A stretch of DNA of 64,000 nt from Diphasiastrum complanatum (GCA_029204225.1 CM055095.1:44875446-44939445); one strand, 5' to 3'. Shown: positions 45,267 through 58,591, counted from the stretch's first letter. Numbers and translations: made by a program. The notes: generated by a model not told the origin, from the sequence alone.

Positions 45267-45870
45267 TCATTCCTTTTCCTTGAGGAACCTCCCCAACAAC
45301 ACATTCATCATCCTTATTATCCCAAAGACGAGGAATTGATATGAGCAAGGAACTCTATGATAGAAACCATGGATTATTGTACTAGCCACCCTTCTGCCAT
45401 GCTGCCCCCAAGCCTTGATCTTTGTCTTATGAAGCCTTTCAATGTTTTCATAGATCATCCCAAAAAAAACATCCATCGACTATGGACAGTGCCTGCATTG
45501 AGAGAATGCCAAAACCACAATACTAATAGTCTAGGATTGACTACGAATAGCCAAATTGCGAAAGTAGATGATGTACCTACAATAGCCACCTCATATACCA
45601 AATGCACAATAAGATGCATTTGAATGGTGAGAATCGATGTGGAAAAGAGCTTCTCAATCAAACATATTGCCTGGATTGAGCTTTGTCTTGCCACCTCAAT
45701 GGATGCTAGCGGTATCTCCTTGTACCTACAACAGCCACCTCATATACCATATGCACAATAAGATGCATTTGAATGGTGAGAATCGATGTGGAAAAGAGCT
45801 TCTCAATCAAACATATTGCCTCGATTGAGCTTTGTCTTGCCACCTCAATGGATGCTAGCGGTATCTCCTT
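45267..45870 (-). pseudogene. CACTA transposase DUF4218-like region, internally duplicated
   Basis: The minus strand reads ASIEVARQSSIQAICLIEKL, FSTSILTIQMHLIVHLVYEV, AIVGT, and after an interruption VHSRWMFFLGMIYENIERLH and KTKIKAWGQHGRRVAS. DUF4218 of plant CACTA transposases has the same order (LCKLE.IFPPSFFD.M.HL..HL..E, then RWMYP.ER.M..LK..V.N.ARPEG). The 149-bp tandem duplication at 45573-45870 doubles the MHLIVHLVYEV part, so this copy cannot encode a normal protein. Confidence 0.55.
45573..45870. repeat. 149-bp tandem duplication
   Basis: Copy 1 (45573-45721) and copy 2 (45722-45870) begin GTACCTACAA and end GTATCTCCTT. By eye they differ at only about three positions, so the duplication is recent relative to the decay of the surrounding transposase. 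Confidence 0.95.
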
Positions 45871-45900
45871 GGATGAAATTTATCTTCATAAGTTAATTAA

Positions 45901-46995
<1,095 letters not shown>

Positions 46996-47184
46996 AGAAA
47001 ATCATGGAGTGATCATTAAGATCCGTAGGTAGGATTTCTTTCATTGTTCACCTCCCTTGAGAAGATCAACCTCTTGAGGAGAAAATCTAGAGCCAAAGAT
47101 GCCTAGATAAGAACAAACAAACCAAACCAAGAAAAGATCAAAAAGAGAAAAAGCATCAAAGATGAACAACACACAAATCTAGGC

Positions 47185-47313
47185 AAGGTGCAGGAGCTTC
47201 AGTCTGAAGCGTCCCAATGGCTTGCCCCCCTCCAGGCGCAATTGCAGATTTATGAAGCAGAAAACGCACGCTTGGGAGCGGAGGTGCAGGGCTTGCAACA
47301 CAAAAAAACATGA
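47185..47313 (+). pseudogene. Coiled-coil coding remnant
   Basis: Forty-two codons then TGA, reading KVQELQSEASQWLAPLQAQL, QIYEAENARLGAEVQGLQHK. The L/A/Q/E-rich heptad pattern and GC-rich codons stand out against AT-rich neighbours. It may be an exon fragment of a coiled-coil protein or a piece of a transposon gene. No start is visible and no family is named. Confidence 0.4.
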
Positions 47314-47559
47314 TTTTTGTGCATGACATGTTTTTTGGCTTTATAAAGAATATGATGAATTCTTTTCAAAGCATTGCATTGATTCTTTAGCTTATTTTGT
47401 AATGTTTAATTTTGTTTTGATTATAGCTACATAAGGACACAAATAACAATGATAAGGACAATCTTCCTTAAAATCACAATGTGTAATCTATTAAGTGAAG
47501 CTATCAATGCCATACAAAAATGTACCAAAAGAGAGTGGAACACACGTCGATAATTGACA

Positions 47560-47810
47560 CGAGCTCAGGTTATACTATTATTATGTATTATTATCGTATA
47601 TTGTATTTATCATTATATATAATAATGTATATCATATTATATACTATTATTTGAAGATTATAGTATTTCATAGTACTCTTAATTGTAAGTGCTTAGGTTA
47701 TATTGTGATTATATATTATAATTGTATACACTGTTATATATTATTATATAACACATTGTTATGGTAAGATTACAGTATTTCCTAGTACTCATAATATACT
47801 TGGAACTGGC
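47560..47810. repeat. AT-rich diverged tandem repeat
   Basis: Two diverged units of about 125 bp start at AGGTTATACTATTAT (about 47566) and AGGTTATATTGTGATT (about 47693). Each ends with GATTA.AGTATTTC.TAGTACTC. Both are rich in TATTAT and could bend or form hairpins. No function is implied. Confidence 0.6.
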
Positions 47811-48004
47811 ATTATGTGTTGTGAAGCATTTGTCAAGATTTGTTTAAAAAAAGAATAATTGCTAGTAATCTTTTGCCAATTGTCAATGTGTTTCTATATA
47901 AATTGGTAGTAAAGTGCCAACAATCATAGTCACATATTGTTTATAAGCCAGTTGTCCAAGTGGTCATTCTGGCAAAATGTGTTAGTAAGGGGAATACTTA
48001 AGGA

Positions 48005-48360
48005 TGCACTCCCTTGCACTCTTGGCCCCATCCCATCCAATGATGATGGATGGGGCTAAGGGAGAAAGAACATATTCTCTCCTCCCTTAAATGGGTTGGA
48101 CATGTGCCGTAAGAGCCGTTCCTCATGGGCCCATCATTGCCAGTGAACCACTCGAATCCACTCCATATTGCATGTTCGTCACTTTTAGATGCTCCATCCC
48201 ATCCAATGATGATGGATGGGGCTATGGGAGAAAGAACATCTCTTCTCTCCTTCCTTAAATGGGATGGGACATGTGCCTTAAGAGTTGTTCCCCATGGACC
48301 CATGATTGTAAGTGAAGCAGCCGAAATCTCAACATATTGCTTGTTCGTCACTCCCAGATG
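48005..48360. repeat. Two-copy tandem repeat, unit about 166 bp
   Basis: CCATCCCATCCAATGATGAT with the following GGATGGGGCT occurs at 48028 and 48194, and the surrounding ~150 bp are collinear (GAGAAAGAACAT, GACATGTGCC.TAAGAG, GTTCGTCAC). Copies differ at scattered positions. Each contains a CCATCCA...TGGATGG inverted repeat. Confidence 0.85.
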
Positions 48361-49652
48361 CTCCTTGAACTAAACCTGCTCCACATTTGTAGCATACTAG
48401 CTACTTGAGAAATGCATTCTTCTGGAGGGTGTTGACGCACCGTGCCTCTAGAATGATTTGTATATTGTGGTGGGACACCACATGTAGCCGGTAGCCTACT
48501 TCGTTATTTGTGAAGTTTGTGAAACTATGGGCTCATCACATTTTGTCATCCCTCCGAAAACTATCTCTAGCCTCCAAAGAATGCTCCATAGTCCAAATCT
48601 CATTTTCCACACCACGGGCTAAGGGAATAAATACTTAATGACATTCATTTAGTAAGTTAGTAAGCATCCATCCGTCCAGGTAGAATATATTAATAAGCAA
48701 GCTGGCTATTCCACTGGAGGTAGGTGCTCCAAAGTCCACAAATGAATCTCTTACAGCCATTTAATGCCAAACAAAAAAATGCCCATGCAAAAATACATAC
48801 ACACAAAACCTACCTCACCACCTAGCATTATTATTAAGGAAGCAAGCAAGCATCGGAGACTCGAGGGAAAGAATGAAGCAGTATAAATAGTATTCGGGGA
48901 GAGCAGCAAATGCGTATCGAGAAAAGCGAGGGAGGACAGGAGAGGAGGGATGGGGGAGAAGGAAGCCGTAGATATAGCAGCGCTGGAGCTTAAGAAGCAC
49001 AGAATTGCTTTCATTCCTGGAACTGACGCATGGGCGGACTGATTGCGGGACATCTTGCTAAAGCTGGACTCAACGTCATCATCGGATCCCGCAGCAAAGA
49101 CAAGGCTGTTGCTGCTGCTGCTAAAATCTCTCACCCCTCCGGCAATGGCACTGTCACAGGCATCACAAACGAGACCCGCATCTCTTGGAACTATGATTGT
49201 GTGGAGTCCATTTGTAAGAAGAGATGGGTCTTCAATGGAATTCCTCATTCTTTGATTTGCTGCTGTTTTTCAGAATTATTTTCCACGAGAAGCTTCATAT
49301 TTCATATTTTGCAGGGACCTCTTGCTGAACGTGAAGCACTGCTCAAGTCCCTTGCAGAGCAACTCAAGGATAAGGTGATAATTGATGTAACCAACATTCT
49401 CTACTTGTTGGATTAGAGCAGCTGGGGGCAAGTTTCATCAACGCTGCTGAATGAGAAGACACTGGGAGTACCTGCTCGATGGACAACCGCATTCAAGGCG
49501 ACATTTTGGGTGAGTTTACTCCTTTGCCCTTCGATTGTCTCACAATACTGGGAGGGCCCTTGCCAGAGGGCGGGAGCCCCAGGGCAGGCCATGACCAGCA
49601 AGGAAGGCCCGAGGGCTTCGGCCTTCCCCTACGTAATGCCATTGTTCGAAGG

Positions 49653-49758
49653 TTTTTTTTTTTTTTTTTTTTTTTTCGTTTTTTGGCCGTACGCGTGGAC
49701 CAGTTTTTTTTTTTTTTCGATTTTTTGCCGTTTCTTTTTTGCAAATTTTTTTATGTTT
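49653..49758. repeat. Two poly-T tracts
   Basis: Runs of about 24 T and 14 T are separated by CGTTTTTTGGCCGTACGCG-type sequence. They lie inside the reductase pseudogene and may be the complementary poly-A of an inserted retrosequence. Confidence 0.8.
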
Positions 49759-49810
49759 GTGGTGGAATGTGGATGTGGACAGCCAATGACAGGCTGCCAC
49801 ATAGCACATG

Positions 49811-49975
49811 CACATTCCACCGGAGAGAGGAGAGAGAACGTGCATTCCACCGGAGAGAGAATGTGCATTCCACCAGAGAGAGGAGACAGAACGTGCATTT
49901 CACCGGAGAGAGAAGAAAGAAAGTGAATTCCATCGAAGAGAGGAGAGAGAATGACAGATTCCTTGGAGAGAGAAA
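49811..49975. repeat. Minisatellite of GTGCATTCCACCGGAGAGAG-type units
   Basis: About six diverged units of roughly 22-32 bp, each with CATTCCACCGGAGAGAG or a variant followed by a variable purine stretch. All strands are open for part of this length, giving artefactual frames. Confidence 0.88.
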
Positions 49976-50220
49976 ATTGGATGAACATTATGCTCCTGGA
50001 GGTGGTCCCAAAATACAATGGACACCTGAGCACAAGGCATTACGAAGCTGTAGACATTACCATTGCACTTGTGGAGACCATTCCAGGATTTAAAGGGGTG
50101 AAAGCAGGTGGCCTGAATTATTCAAAGGTTCTTGAAGTTCTAGGTCCAATATGGCTTATTGAGTTGGACAAACTCAATGACGGAGGAAACTACCGAAGCG
50201 GATGGAGGTTTGGCCTATAA

Positions 50221-51344
50221 GAAATATAGGAATAACTAACTGGTTGCAGCCAGACCATAAGATTCCAAGTCCAAATTATGTGCTAATTTTAAGTTGGGTT
50301 GGCTTGATGGCTACGGCTTTTCAGAGTTGTTTTGCTGGTGACTATTATTTTCAGTACCCCAAATGTAATATAAATTCAAAAGTTTTCTAAGTTGCATGGT
50401 GCATTGGTGTAAGACTTTTGAAGTGTGTATTCAAATTACTTTTAACTTACAATCATCTATGATGGAATTGTGTGCATTAATGCTTTCTAATGTAATACAA
50501 CGTGTGATAAAAAGGTCCGGACTCCTTTATGTACATGATGGTACTAGGCTACAAGATAGGGCAAGAGCCTTTTATTTTAGGCTAGGGCCATGCTTATATG
50601 ACTCGTTTTTGTCCTTAATAAATCACAAAACCAAGGCCTTGAAACAATATAGTTAATATATAGATCCATGATCATTACCAATGTTCTTGATCATGATATT
50701 TGGCTTGTCACTCTTCCTAGCAATGACTTTGTCCTCAATGTATTTGCAACTAACAAAATGGATTTAGTGGCAAGTGTTCAATAAAATTGGATCTTGACAA
50801 AGCGTGTGATTGAATCTCTAGAAAAGGATAAAAAACATTAGTCTATTGAAACAAATGGATTTCTTATGATTCCTATTGTTATTGAATAGGGCAAGGTTGT
50901 CCAATTTCTTTGTTTCTTTGTTATAAGACACTAAAAATTGTGAAGTATTTTTAAAAAATCTATGTGTGACCTCATACACCTAGGGTTGATTAAAAGGAAG
51001 AATCTACTTGATAAGCCTTAACACATGGATTAATAAAGAATTTATGGACCAATGCTCGAACCTTTTTCATTAGTGACATCTCCAACTATATATCCTCTCA
51101 GTAGGTGAACAAAATATTAAAATAGGGGTTGTCATGTGATTTTAATTTGTACGCAAAAGAGTTCAAATATTCATGTAAGTTTTGTTAGGCCTAGAATATC
51201 TTTTTAGACCCTCCAAAAGTGTCCAAATAAGAATAACATAAAGGGCTACAAAGAAACTTAGTGATACTTATTTTTAATCATCTTTTAAATTAGACTATAA
51301 ATAACCCATTGCAATTACCTTTTTAGTTATCTTTGGTGCCTTTG
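50221..51344. other. Intergenic stretch, no gene identified
   Basis: AT-rich. Frames up to 86 codons lack family features. No repeat ends are recognised. Confidence 0.55.
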
Positions 51345-52910
51345 CATTGTAATAGATGTGAAGAACCTTTGTTCCTCGTGAATTTGAACCTAATTGAAAA
51401 TGCACATTGATAAGTTGCTCAATGCACGACTTATACCAATTATGATTTCCAAGATTATTTGTGTTGTTCTACATTTTTTATGCTAGTGTGAGGATATTAA
51501 GGTTGGATTTGTCCCTTTTGTATCATCAACATCATGAGTGCTCATGTCGGATTTGTGCCTTTTTGTATCATCAATATGAGTGCTCATGTTTATCTTTTAG
51601 CAAGATTCTTGTAAATCTCGCTATAATAGTGTATTCAGGGACATGACATGAGAGAGCTTTTGCCATAGGAAATTATGGTCATGGACAAGAAGCATCAACT
51701 ATTATCCTATATAGGTGCAAATTAAACACTAGAGTGACAACCTTGAGGAATAACAAGAAAAGACTTACAGAGAACATTTAGGGATGAAGCCCGTACAAAG
51801 GAGCAAAAATTCTTCTATCCAGTATTTCTTTGCCGAATGGTAAATCTGTGGATATTGATTGAAAGTGTTCTTGAATTTAGTTGAGGACCTACTTTGGGAG
51901 TCAATGAATAATAACTTTGAGAGGAGATAAAAAAAAAAGATTAACAATGAGTTTTTTGTTTGTTCTAGTACGATGTCTTGATTTGTAGGACAATCATCAC
52001 ACAGCTTAACGAGTGGAGCTAGTGAAAGGAAATATTGGACTCAAAAGAGCTGAACGCATACAAAAATTTTGCACGTCTATAATGTCAACCCCCAAGTTTA
52101 AACTCCTCTATTGGTGGCATCTTTCGCAAAGGCTAAAATTATGAGTTTTCAATCAGATTTGTACTTGATTTGGACTAGAATTTTATGCAATTTAGTGTCA
52201 TTTAAGAATACAACAATCAAAGCAAACTAGCAGAACTACCTTTACATAGTTAAAAGATTTCTATATGTGAAAATCAAAATTCATAGAGATCTTGTCTCAC
52301 AACAGGGGGGGGGGGGGGGGGGGGGGGGAGTAAAATCTAGAGGCCTACTCTTGGAAAGGTCAAACATAAACTTAATAACAAAATTATGCTTGGAATGATA
52401 AGTGCACCAAATCTAAAGATTCAATTATCTCTGCTGTAGTGTGTTGCAGCCTATGCATAAGAGATTATCAAGCTAACATGTCTACATTTACTGCCTCTAT
52501 CACTATCAAAAAGACGAGATAAGAATCTGATTCTGAAGGGGCCGACTATGAACCGGCCACTCTAAACTCGGTGGAAAGACCAGTGCAACTGCGTCCCTTG
52601 TAAATTACACTGTTGTGCATATAATTTTTCATCTCTTTCTTTATTTCGTTGAGGTTGATGCGTTGTGACTTCTCCAAACAACTCCTTATTGGATCAAACC
52701 GCTACCCTACACTAGGTAACATTCTTAGTCCAGGCATCATTCTTGCAAGCTTTTCATACATTGCCAAGAATGTTGCTACATAAGGGCTCACATAGAAATA
52801 CTTCAAACTAGTTGTCTTATTTCAATTTTTCTTGATGAAGAGATCATGATGTACTCACATTTGACAACCCATGAAAAATAGTTCTGACCAAGCATGACTA
52901 AGTGACTAGA
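51345..52910 (-). repeat. Repeat E, copy 2, inverted
   Basis: Inverse complement of repeat E copy 1 (25568-25762 joined to 32579-33916), uninterrupted here, so it shows the pre-insertion structure at the G1 site. It contains a run of 24 G at 52305-52328, matching the C-run in copy 1. CTCATGTTGATGATACAAAA-type units are present. I see no recognisable protein or terminal repeat, so the family stays unknown. Confidence 0.82.
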
Positions 52911-55599
52911 ACCTGGGAGCAGTTGGTGCCTTCCCCTAGTCGCCTATTGTTATGATGAAGCTACTTCTCATTTGTTGCATGCCTTTAAACTACAATCTCT
53001 TCTTAACCAAAAGTGTAAATTATAATGGTTTAGCAATCGCATTGGTGTGAAAGTTATTTAGCTTGAATTCATAGTAGCTGTAAAAGCCAAAATCTAAAAC
53101 TAATTTTCTTTATTTAAAACAAACTCCTACAATTCCCTATTGACTGTGACACAGAAGAATTTAAGTAAGGCATAAGTTGCACACACACACACACGTGCGC
53201 AAGTATACACCCCAACCCCCCACGCACACATACAACAATTAATTGTACAATAGACGATAAACAACTACTTATCCTGCATCAAATGCTCGTTGATGTTGTA
53301 ACTTGTAAGAACTTGCCTTTTTCAAATGAACACCTCTAAGGAGTACGCATGAATCTGGGGCACCTTATCAATTTGCATCTCAAACATTGATATTTGAAGG
53401 TTCTACTCCAAGTGAGCATTGTCCTCAACTTGGTAGTAAATGCTGGCATGTAAGAAATCATTAGCAAATTATGCACCCTCATGTAACCACAGTTAGCGTA
53501 TCCTCTAACTACAATTCAGCTGCAGTTAAGGGCAAGAGAGTGGCCCAAGGGCATATATTGTAATCCCATTATTCCTACGAATCACCTGTGTGATGCAAAC
53601 ATAAACTCAAAGATACTTTCCCAGTACTTGAGCACAATGCTGACTGGGTTTTTCACCACATACAACACTAAGTGTTTTGAGTCATAAGGTATAATCACGG
53701 GTTAGTTTTGCATCAATCAATAATCAAGACATTTACGAAACATCTCTCACATGATCACATCGCCTGTACATTGACTTTACATAAGTGACATGTACGTGCC
53801 CAAAAAGACATGCATAGCAATGACATCAGTTCCTTGCTCACCTTTCTCTACACCTTGAGGCTTCTAAATTGATGATGAAGTATAAATCGGTAAATCTAAG
53901 CTTAAAATCTGGTAGTGCTTGGTGTTCGTGCCATTCCAGAAACTAAAAAACTCCGCTTCTTTCGGTAATATAAAACAGGTCCACAAACTGCCAAAAAAGC
54001 TAACATAATTCCCTGCAAAAGACAACATAACCCACGCTGGTTGTCAACACCACCTGTATGAGCCTGATTATAGTATGCTGATAAATTTAATCAATCATGC
54101 ACTACACCAGGATATACTACAAGACAGCTCATCACAACTTCATAGCTAGAATTCAGTTGGCATTGCCAACCTCTGCAATGCATGCTTCAAAGATTGAGTT
54201 CATCCCACATTTTAAGTTAGGTGAAATTGGGGCATTTGAAGTTAACCTAATGGAAAATGCAGGTTGTATTTGCACCAGCCTTTACATTATCATCCTAAAA
54301 TTTACCTTCACAAAGGTAACCATTTGAAGTTGCAATCACATCCACCTTAATTTCCTTTTGCAAAATCAGCATTAAGGTGAAATTTTACCCTTACTCCAGT
54401 TCTTCAATAACAGAGGGCTCTCTTTCCAAACATGCAGTCTCTTTCCTCCCAGGAATTGATGGTCCTCGTAGGATCAAATGCTTGTCTTCATTCTCTTCTT
54501 TTCAAGACTTATCTTTTGAGTTTTATCAAACTGCTATGAACAAAGGTATGTACACATTTGGAAGGATGCGGATGGCTGTCATGCTGTCAATTTTTCTAAG
54601 GAAGAGGATGGTCCCCTTTGAAAAGATGGACTTTTGAGGGGATGAGGATGGTCCCAATATATATATAGCCATGTTACAATTAGCTTCATATCAGCTTGTC
54701 TTTATCATCATTCTTATGGACGCTGTTGTACTGCTATTGCTCTTCAGTGATTGTACTTTATATGTACTCTTTTCGCCTTACGTATTGTTTTTGGTACCTA
54801 TAAGACATTACATGTACCTACAAGGGCCATCGGTTTTCATGGTACTCCTAGGCTTCTCATCTATTACACACATATGGCATGACTATTTCAGAGCTACCGA
54901 AGGCATCAAATCAGTACATTAGAAATTTCAGTTATTGTGCATACTTACAGCGGAGATGGCAGGATCCTCTTGGGACTAAGCTAGATTTTTATCATCCCCA
55001 TTTCCTTGAGTCGGATATTATTGGTGTACCAGTATTACCTCAGTACCTAGATAGTGATCTCCCACATTGCTTGCAGTCGGCCGGTTCTTTACGATTCTTT
55101 CCGGTTCGCAAACCGGCAGGCCAGGTTCGAATCGGAAAACGGTTCAAACTTTTCTTTTTATTTTTCTTTTTAAATTTGCTTTAGGATTTGTTAACTGTGA
55201 TTCAATTTGTGGAGACTCAGAGTTAAGATTTTGTTTGAGAAGGCAGAAGTCAGAAGATGAGTACATTGTTGTACAAGTTATAACAGTCAACTGTACAAGG
55301 ATCTGCTTGCTAAGAAGACTGAGGCGTCAGGGCTCAAGAGTATAATTGAGGTGATATGGTAGCTAGGTTCCTGACAGTTGGAGCAATGCCTTTGCCACAT
55401 TACCTACTGCTTAAGATTGTAATTTTGTGTCAAACTTATTTGCAGTGTGGAGAAGAATAGGAATTGACTCTCCTTTGCATAGTTGAAGAAGTTGGTGTAC
55501 GTACACGCCAACCTGAGACTTTTGGGTAGACTCCAAACCATTGCAGAGCCTATCCAGGTAAGTAATAAATAATAATTTCTAACATGTGATCCTAGATAG
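52911..55599. other. Long intergenic stretch, no gene identified
   Basis: Contains a short CA tract (about 53181-53195). Frames up to about 100 codons (54879-55184) have no family features. Around 55075-55150 the motif CGGTTC repeats, with one GGTTCGAATC that looks like a Pol III B box, but no cloverleaf can be formed around it. Confidence 0.5.
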
Positions 55600-55890
55600 T
55601 AGATTGTACGTACGGTTCTAGGTTTTAACTTTTGTCGGCCCTCTAGATTCTGTCATAGTATATACTTGTACAACATGTTGTGGACCCACCTCCTCGATGG
55701 TAGCTCGGATACGTGTCAACATGTAATCACCCGTCATTGCCACCCCAGAGGTGTCGATGGATCTCAAAAACATCGTCCCAATGCAAGAAGACACCAAGAT
55801 ATTCAATATGTGGTGCTTCCTTGTATCACTCCAACCATCAGCAATGATGGTGCAGCCATACTTGGTTCACAGGTGACAAGTCACAAGACA
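55600..55890 (-). pseudogene. hAT transposase fragment (DUF659 region)
   Basis: The minus strand reads YGCTIIADGWSDTRKHHILN, ILVSSCIGTMFLRSIDTSGV, MTGDYMLTRIRATIEEVGPQ, HVVQV. This matches the DUF659 part of plant hAT transposases (consensus GCT..SDGW.D...R.L.NFLV..P.GT.FL.S.D.S, then VVQVVTDNA). The expected VVQVVTDNA end is altered (VVQVYTMTES), and no DDE continuation or C-terminal dimerisation domain is visible. An isolated fragment of a DNA transposon or of a domesticated relative. Confidence 0.75.
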
Positions 55891-55979
55891 TTACAACATC
55901 ATGATTCAAATTTCATGGCAAGTCGCAACGCTGAGCCCTCAATGATAAATGATCATTTGACAATCATGATTGAACGTAG

Positions 55980-55980
<1 letters not shown>

Positions 55981-56033
<53 letters not shown>
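55981..56033. repeat. (CT)n microsatellite
   Basis: About 52 bases of CT repeat, directly upstream of the hAT fragment as read on the minus strand. Confidence 0.97.
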
Positions 56034-56036
<3 letters not shown>

Positions 56037-58520
56037 TGACTATGCTAATCCCTGCTAAAGAACTCTTCTTTGGCCCCGGCAAGTATACCGAAATAATTCA
56101 CCCTCGGATATACCAAAAACCCATGTATAAGGTATATACCAAATTCAAAAAATTATTTTTGGGGGAAAGACTTTAACTTGTACCTCAAGCCGAAATTCCA
56201 TGGTTGAGATGCATCATTTTTTGGGCTGTTAATCCTACAGTGGGCATTTACACTTGCTTGTGCTTCTAAGAGTAAGTAAAAAAAGTATATAATGGAGGGT
56301 GGGGTGGACCAACGATAGATTCCCACCCTCATTTTACTTCTCTCTTCTATACTCTTCCTCCTCTCGCCAGCTATCTCATTGCTTGAGCTCTTTTGCAAAG
56401 GAATCAGTGTGGAAAACAAGTAGGCGTGTCACCTATTGTGGAGCGCTGGACAGCAAGCTCTCTTTTCGGATTTTCACTCTTATGAGCAGTGATGCATCCA
56501 GCGAGCTACTTCTCAAGGTATGCCTTATTGCAAATAATAAGCACTTAGTATACATGATTACATAGCTATGGTAAATCGTGATCTGCTGTCCACACTTTGT
56601 CATTGTTGCTACAGCGATTGTTCGCTGATGGGCAGAAATATAACCACTTATTTTGTGTTGTTTCCATCACATTTAGCATCGCTGCCTCACTAGTAGATTG
56701 TTTACAGCTGCTGGGCGCTGCCTGGCTAGCGGAAATGCGCACTACTTTCGTAGATTGCTTACAGCTGTTTGGTCGCTGTTTTTGACAGAAATCCATCATA
56801 CATTGATGATACTTCTGGCCAGCAGTAGATCGCTGCCCATGACAGGATATTTCTTGCAAAACCGTTGCTTTTTTTTTGCAATGCTTATGAGTGTTTATCT
56901 ACAATGCATATATTGTATAGGCGCCCGCTTCCTGCTATACTACAGCACGATTACATACTGAAGCTCTCCCTTTACTACTAAGGGAGTGATAACAACGTCC
57001 TCTAGAAAGGTATGACAGCAAACATTCACTATATGTGGTTCATCTTCAAGTAAGAGGTATGATAGATAGGATCTTAAGTTTGCTAGATAATCAATAACCA
57101 CGGATTCCTGGTACTGAAATAAGTAAACTCTAGCAAATAGATACTTCGCCCATAGAAATCAATGGCAAGCCTTGAAACTTGTTACTTCTAGAAGGATATA
57201 TGAAAAAAACTTGAGACTCGGTGCTCGTTAATCATAATGCTTTTAGGACTATTGTTGTAACCAAGTGGAAGAAACGATCACGTCGACCTCTCAAGAAGAA
57301 TCTACTACATGCATTCAGGTATGTTTTCATGAAAACCCTAAGTACTTAGACGGGATTGCAAATGATGGAATAGAACGGTAAAACTCTGTGTTCCATGATA
57401 GTCTAAGACTATGCTGAATTATAAGTAGTATACTTCATGACATTCCTTAAAGCATGATGTAATAAACGAAGTACTTATAAACATTACTAATATGTAACCG
57501 TTTAAAGAGTACTATCAATACATATGACCAAAGAAAACCCTTTTTAAACAACCGTACCCACATTAATGAAAATAAGCTAGGGCTCGCACATACTTACGAG
57601 TTAAAGTGTATATATAATGGCACTAGAAAGCATGGATTTGCTCAGTACGTACCACACTCGTAGAAGACTAATACACTAGTCTTCGGGGTCAGAATGATAC
57701 GGAGGTACCCTGATACCTACGAGAATTTACAAACTTGTTGCACTAAAACACAATAATAGACTATATATAGCAAGTTATTAAATTATAGTTTGTGGCATCT
57801 TATATTGTTGAATCGGTTTAGAGATTGGTAAGCCTGAATGGCATGGATTTGCCCAGGTCAGCTTGAACGGCATGGATTTGCCCAAGCATTTATACATAGA
57901 GTCCATCGAGTACCAAATGATTTACTGGTACTAATAGGTACCAAGTGGATGGATATGCCCTGCTACCGACTCCTATGGCCAAACTACACCCTTTTCACGT
58001 GTTGTGATTGATTATGGCGGAATACTTGCCTTATACTGATCAGTATGGCGGATGCCCTAATACGGTAACATGGGTGTGTCCAGGGCCCGCTCACACAGGT
58101 TGCGGATTTGAATATGGAATTGTAATGGGATTCATTCAGCAGCAACAGCTGGAGATTTGCAAATGGTCATATATTACTATTCACTGAGACACATGAGAGC
58201 AGTGAGAGAGGCTTACCAGATTTTCCAGGTTTTCGGTGGTATTCTACATAACGTGGTTGCTATCACTGCTTATTCAGAGACTCACCCACCACTCTACGTT
58301 CTCTCATCGCCTATGAGGATCCCTGGCGTGTGGCCCTTATGTTACATGAGATGTCCCTGAATCGGAGAGTCTTTGCACAACCACATATTCGTGATACACA
58401 AACTCAGATTACAGCTTTCTTCTCCAGGAGGAGAACTCGGGCGGATTCAGAGATAGGTGACGATACTCCTATTTCTATACGAGATCGACACCGTGATCAG
58501 TGTCGTAGTCATCGTCCGCG
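56034..58520. other. Long intergenic stretch, no gene identified
   Basis: No family-like frame. The phrase GCATGGATTTGC.CAG recurs at about 57629, 57840 and 57868. TACTGATCAGTATGGCG near 58033 is palindromic. The right end may belong to the leader of the gypsy fragment that follows. Confidence 0.5.

Positions 58521-58522
<2 letters not shown>

Positions 58523-58591
<69 letters not shown>
58523..58591. repeat. (CT)n microsatellite
   Basis: About 68 bases of CT repeat just ahead of the gypsy gag remnant. Confidence 0.97.

Larger units (their letters stand above)
43310..45900 (-). mobile_element. CACTA (En/Spm-type) transposon remnant, minus strand
   Basis: Minus-strand traces lie in the order expected for the C-terminal half of a CACTA TNP2-type transposase: a DUF4218-like region (about 45870-45270), then a DUF4216-like region (about 44690-44300). 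At the low-coordinate side, 43390-43620 has repeated CCTCG/CGAGGC motifs like CACTA subterminal DNA and like the segment at 19894-20050. I could not identify both terminal repeats, so the element's limits are estimates. The catalytic N-terminal domain is not visible in the window, and the element cannot be autonomous. Confidence 0.55.
48950..50220 (+). pseudogene. F420-dependent NADP reductase-like gene, decayed
   Basis: Exon-like pieces of one Rossmann-fold reductase in order. 48950-49029: ATG, then ALELKKHRIAFIPGTDA. 49030-49213: MGGLIAGHLAKAGLNVIIGS, RSKDKAVAAAAKI. 49315-49509: GPLAEREALLKSLAEQLKDK, VIIDVTN, then WGQVSSTLLNEKTLGVPARW, TTAFKATFW, followed by the donor GTGAGT. About 50030-50220: HYEAVDITIALVETIPGFKG, GLNYSKVLEVLGPIWLIELD, ending in TAA. 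The first two pieces are out of register by one base at the glycine-rich NADP-binding loop. An in-frame TAG lies at 49414-49416. A candidate intron (49214-49314, GT...AG) does not keep phase. The part between 49510 and about 50000 is replaced by poly-T and a minisatellite. Living relatives transfer hydride between NADP and a flavin-like cofactor. Which cofactor a plant protein would use is unknown. Confidence 0.75.

Noticed and set aside
49479-50093. Long frame on the plus strand (204 codons) and minus-strand frames rich in K or in LSPVECT repeats
   Set aside because: They are produced by poly-T and the GGAGAGAG minisatellite inside the reductase pseudogene. Only the C-terminal exon frame at about 50030-50220 looks like real protein.
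55075-55150. Possible tRNA (GGTTCGAATC resembles a B box)
   Set aside because: No A box at the right distance and no acceptor or D stem can be formed.
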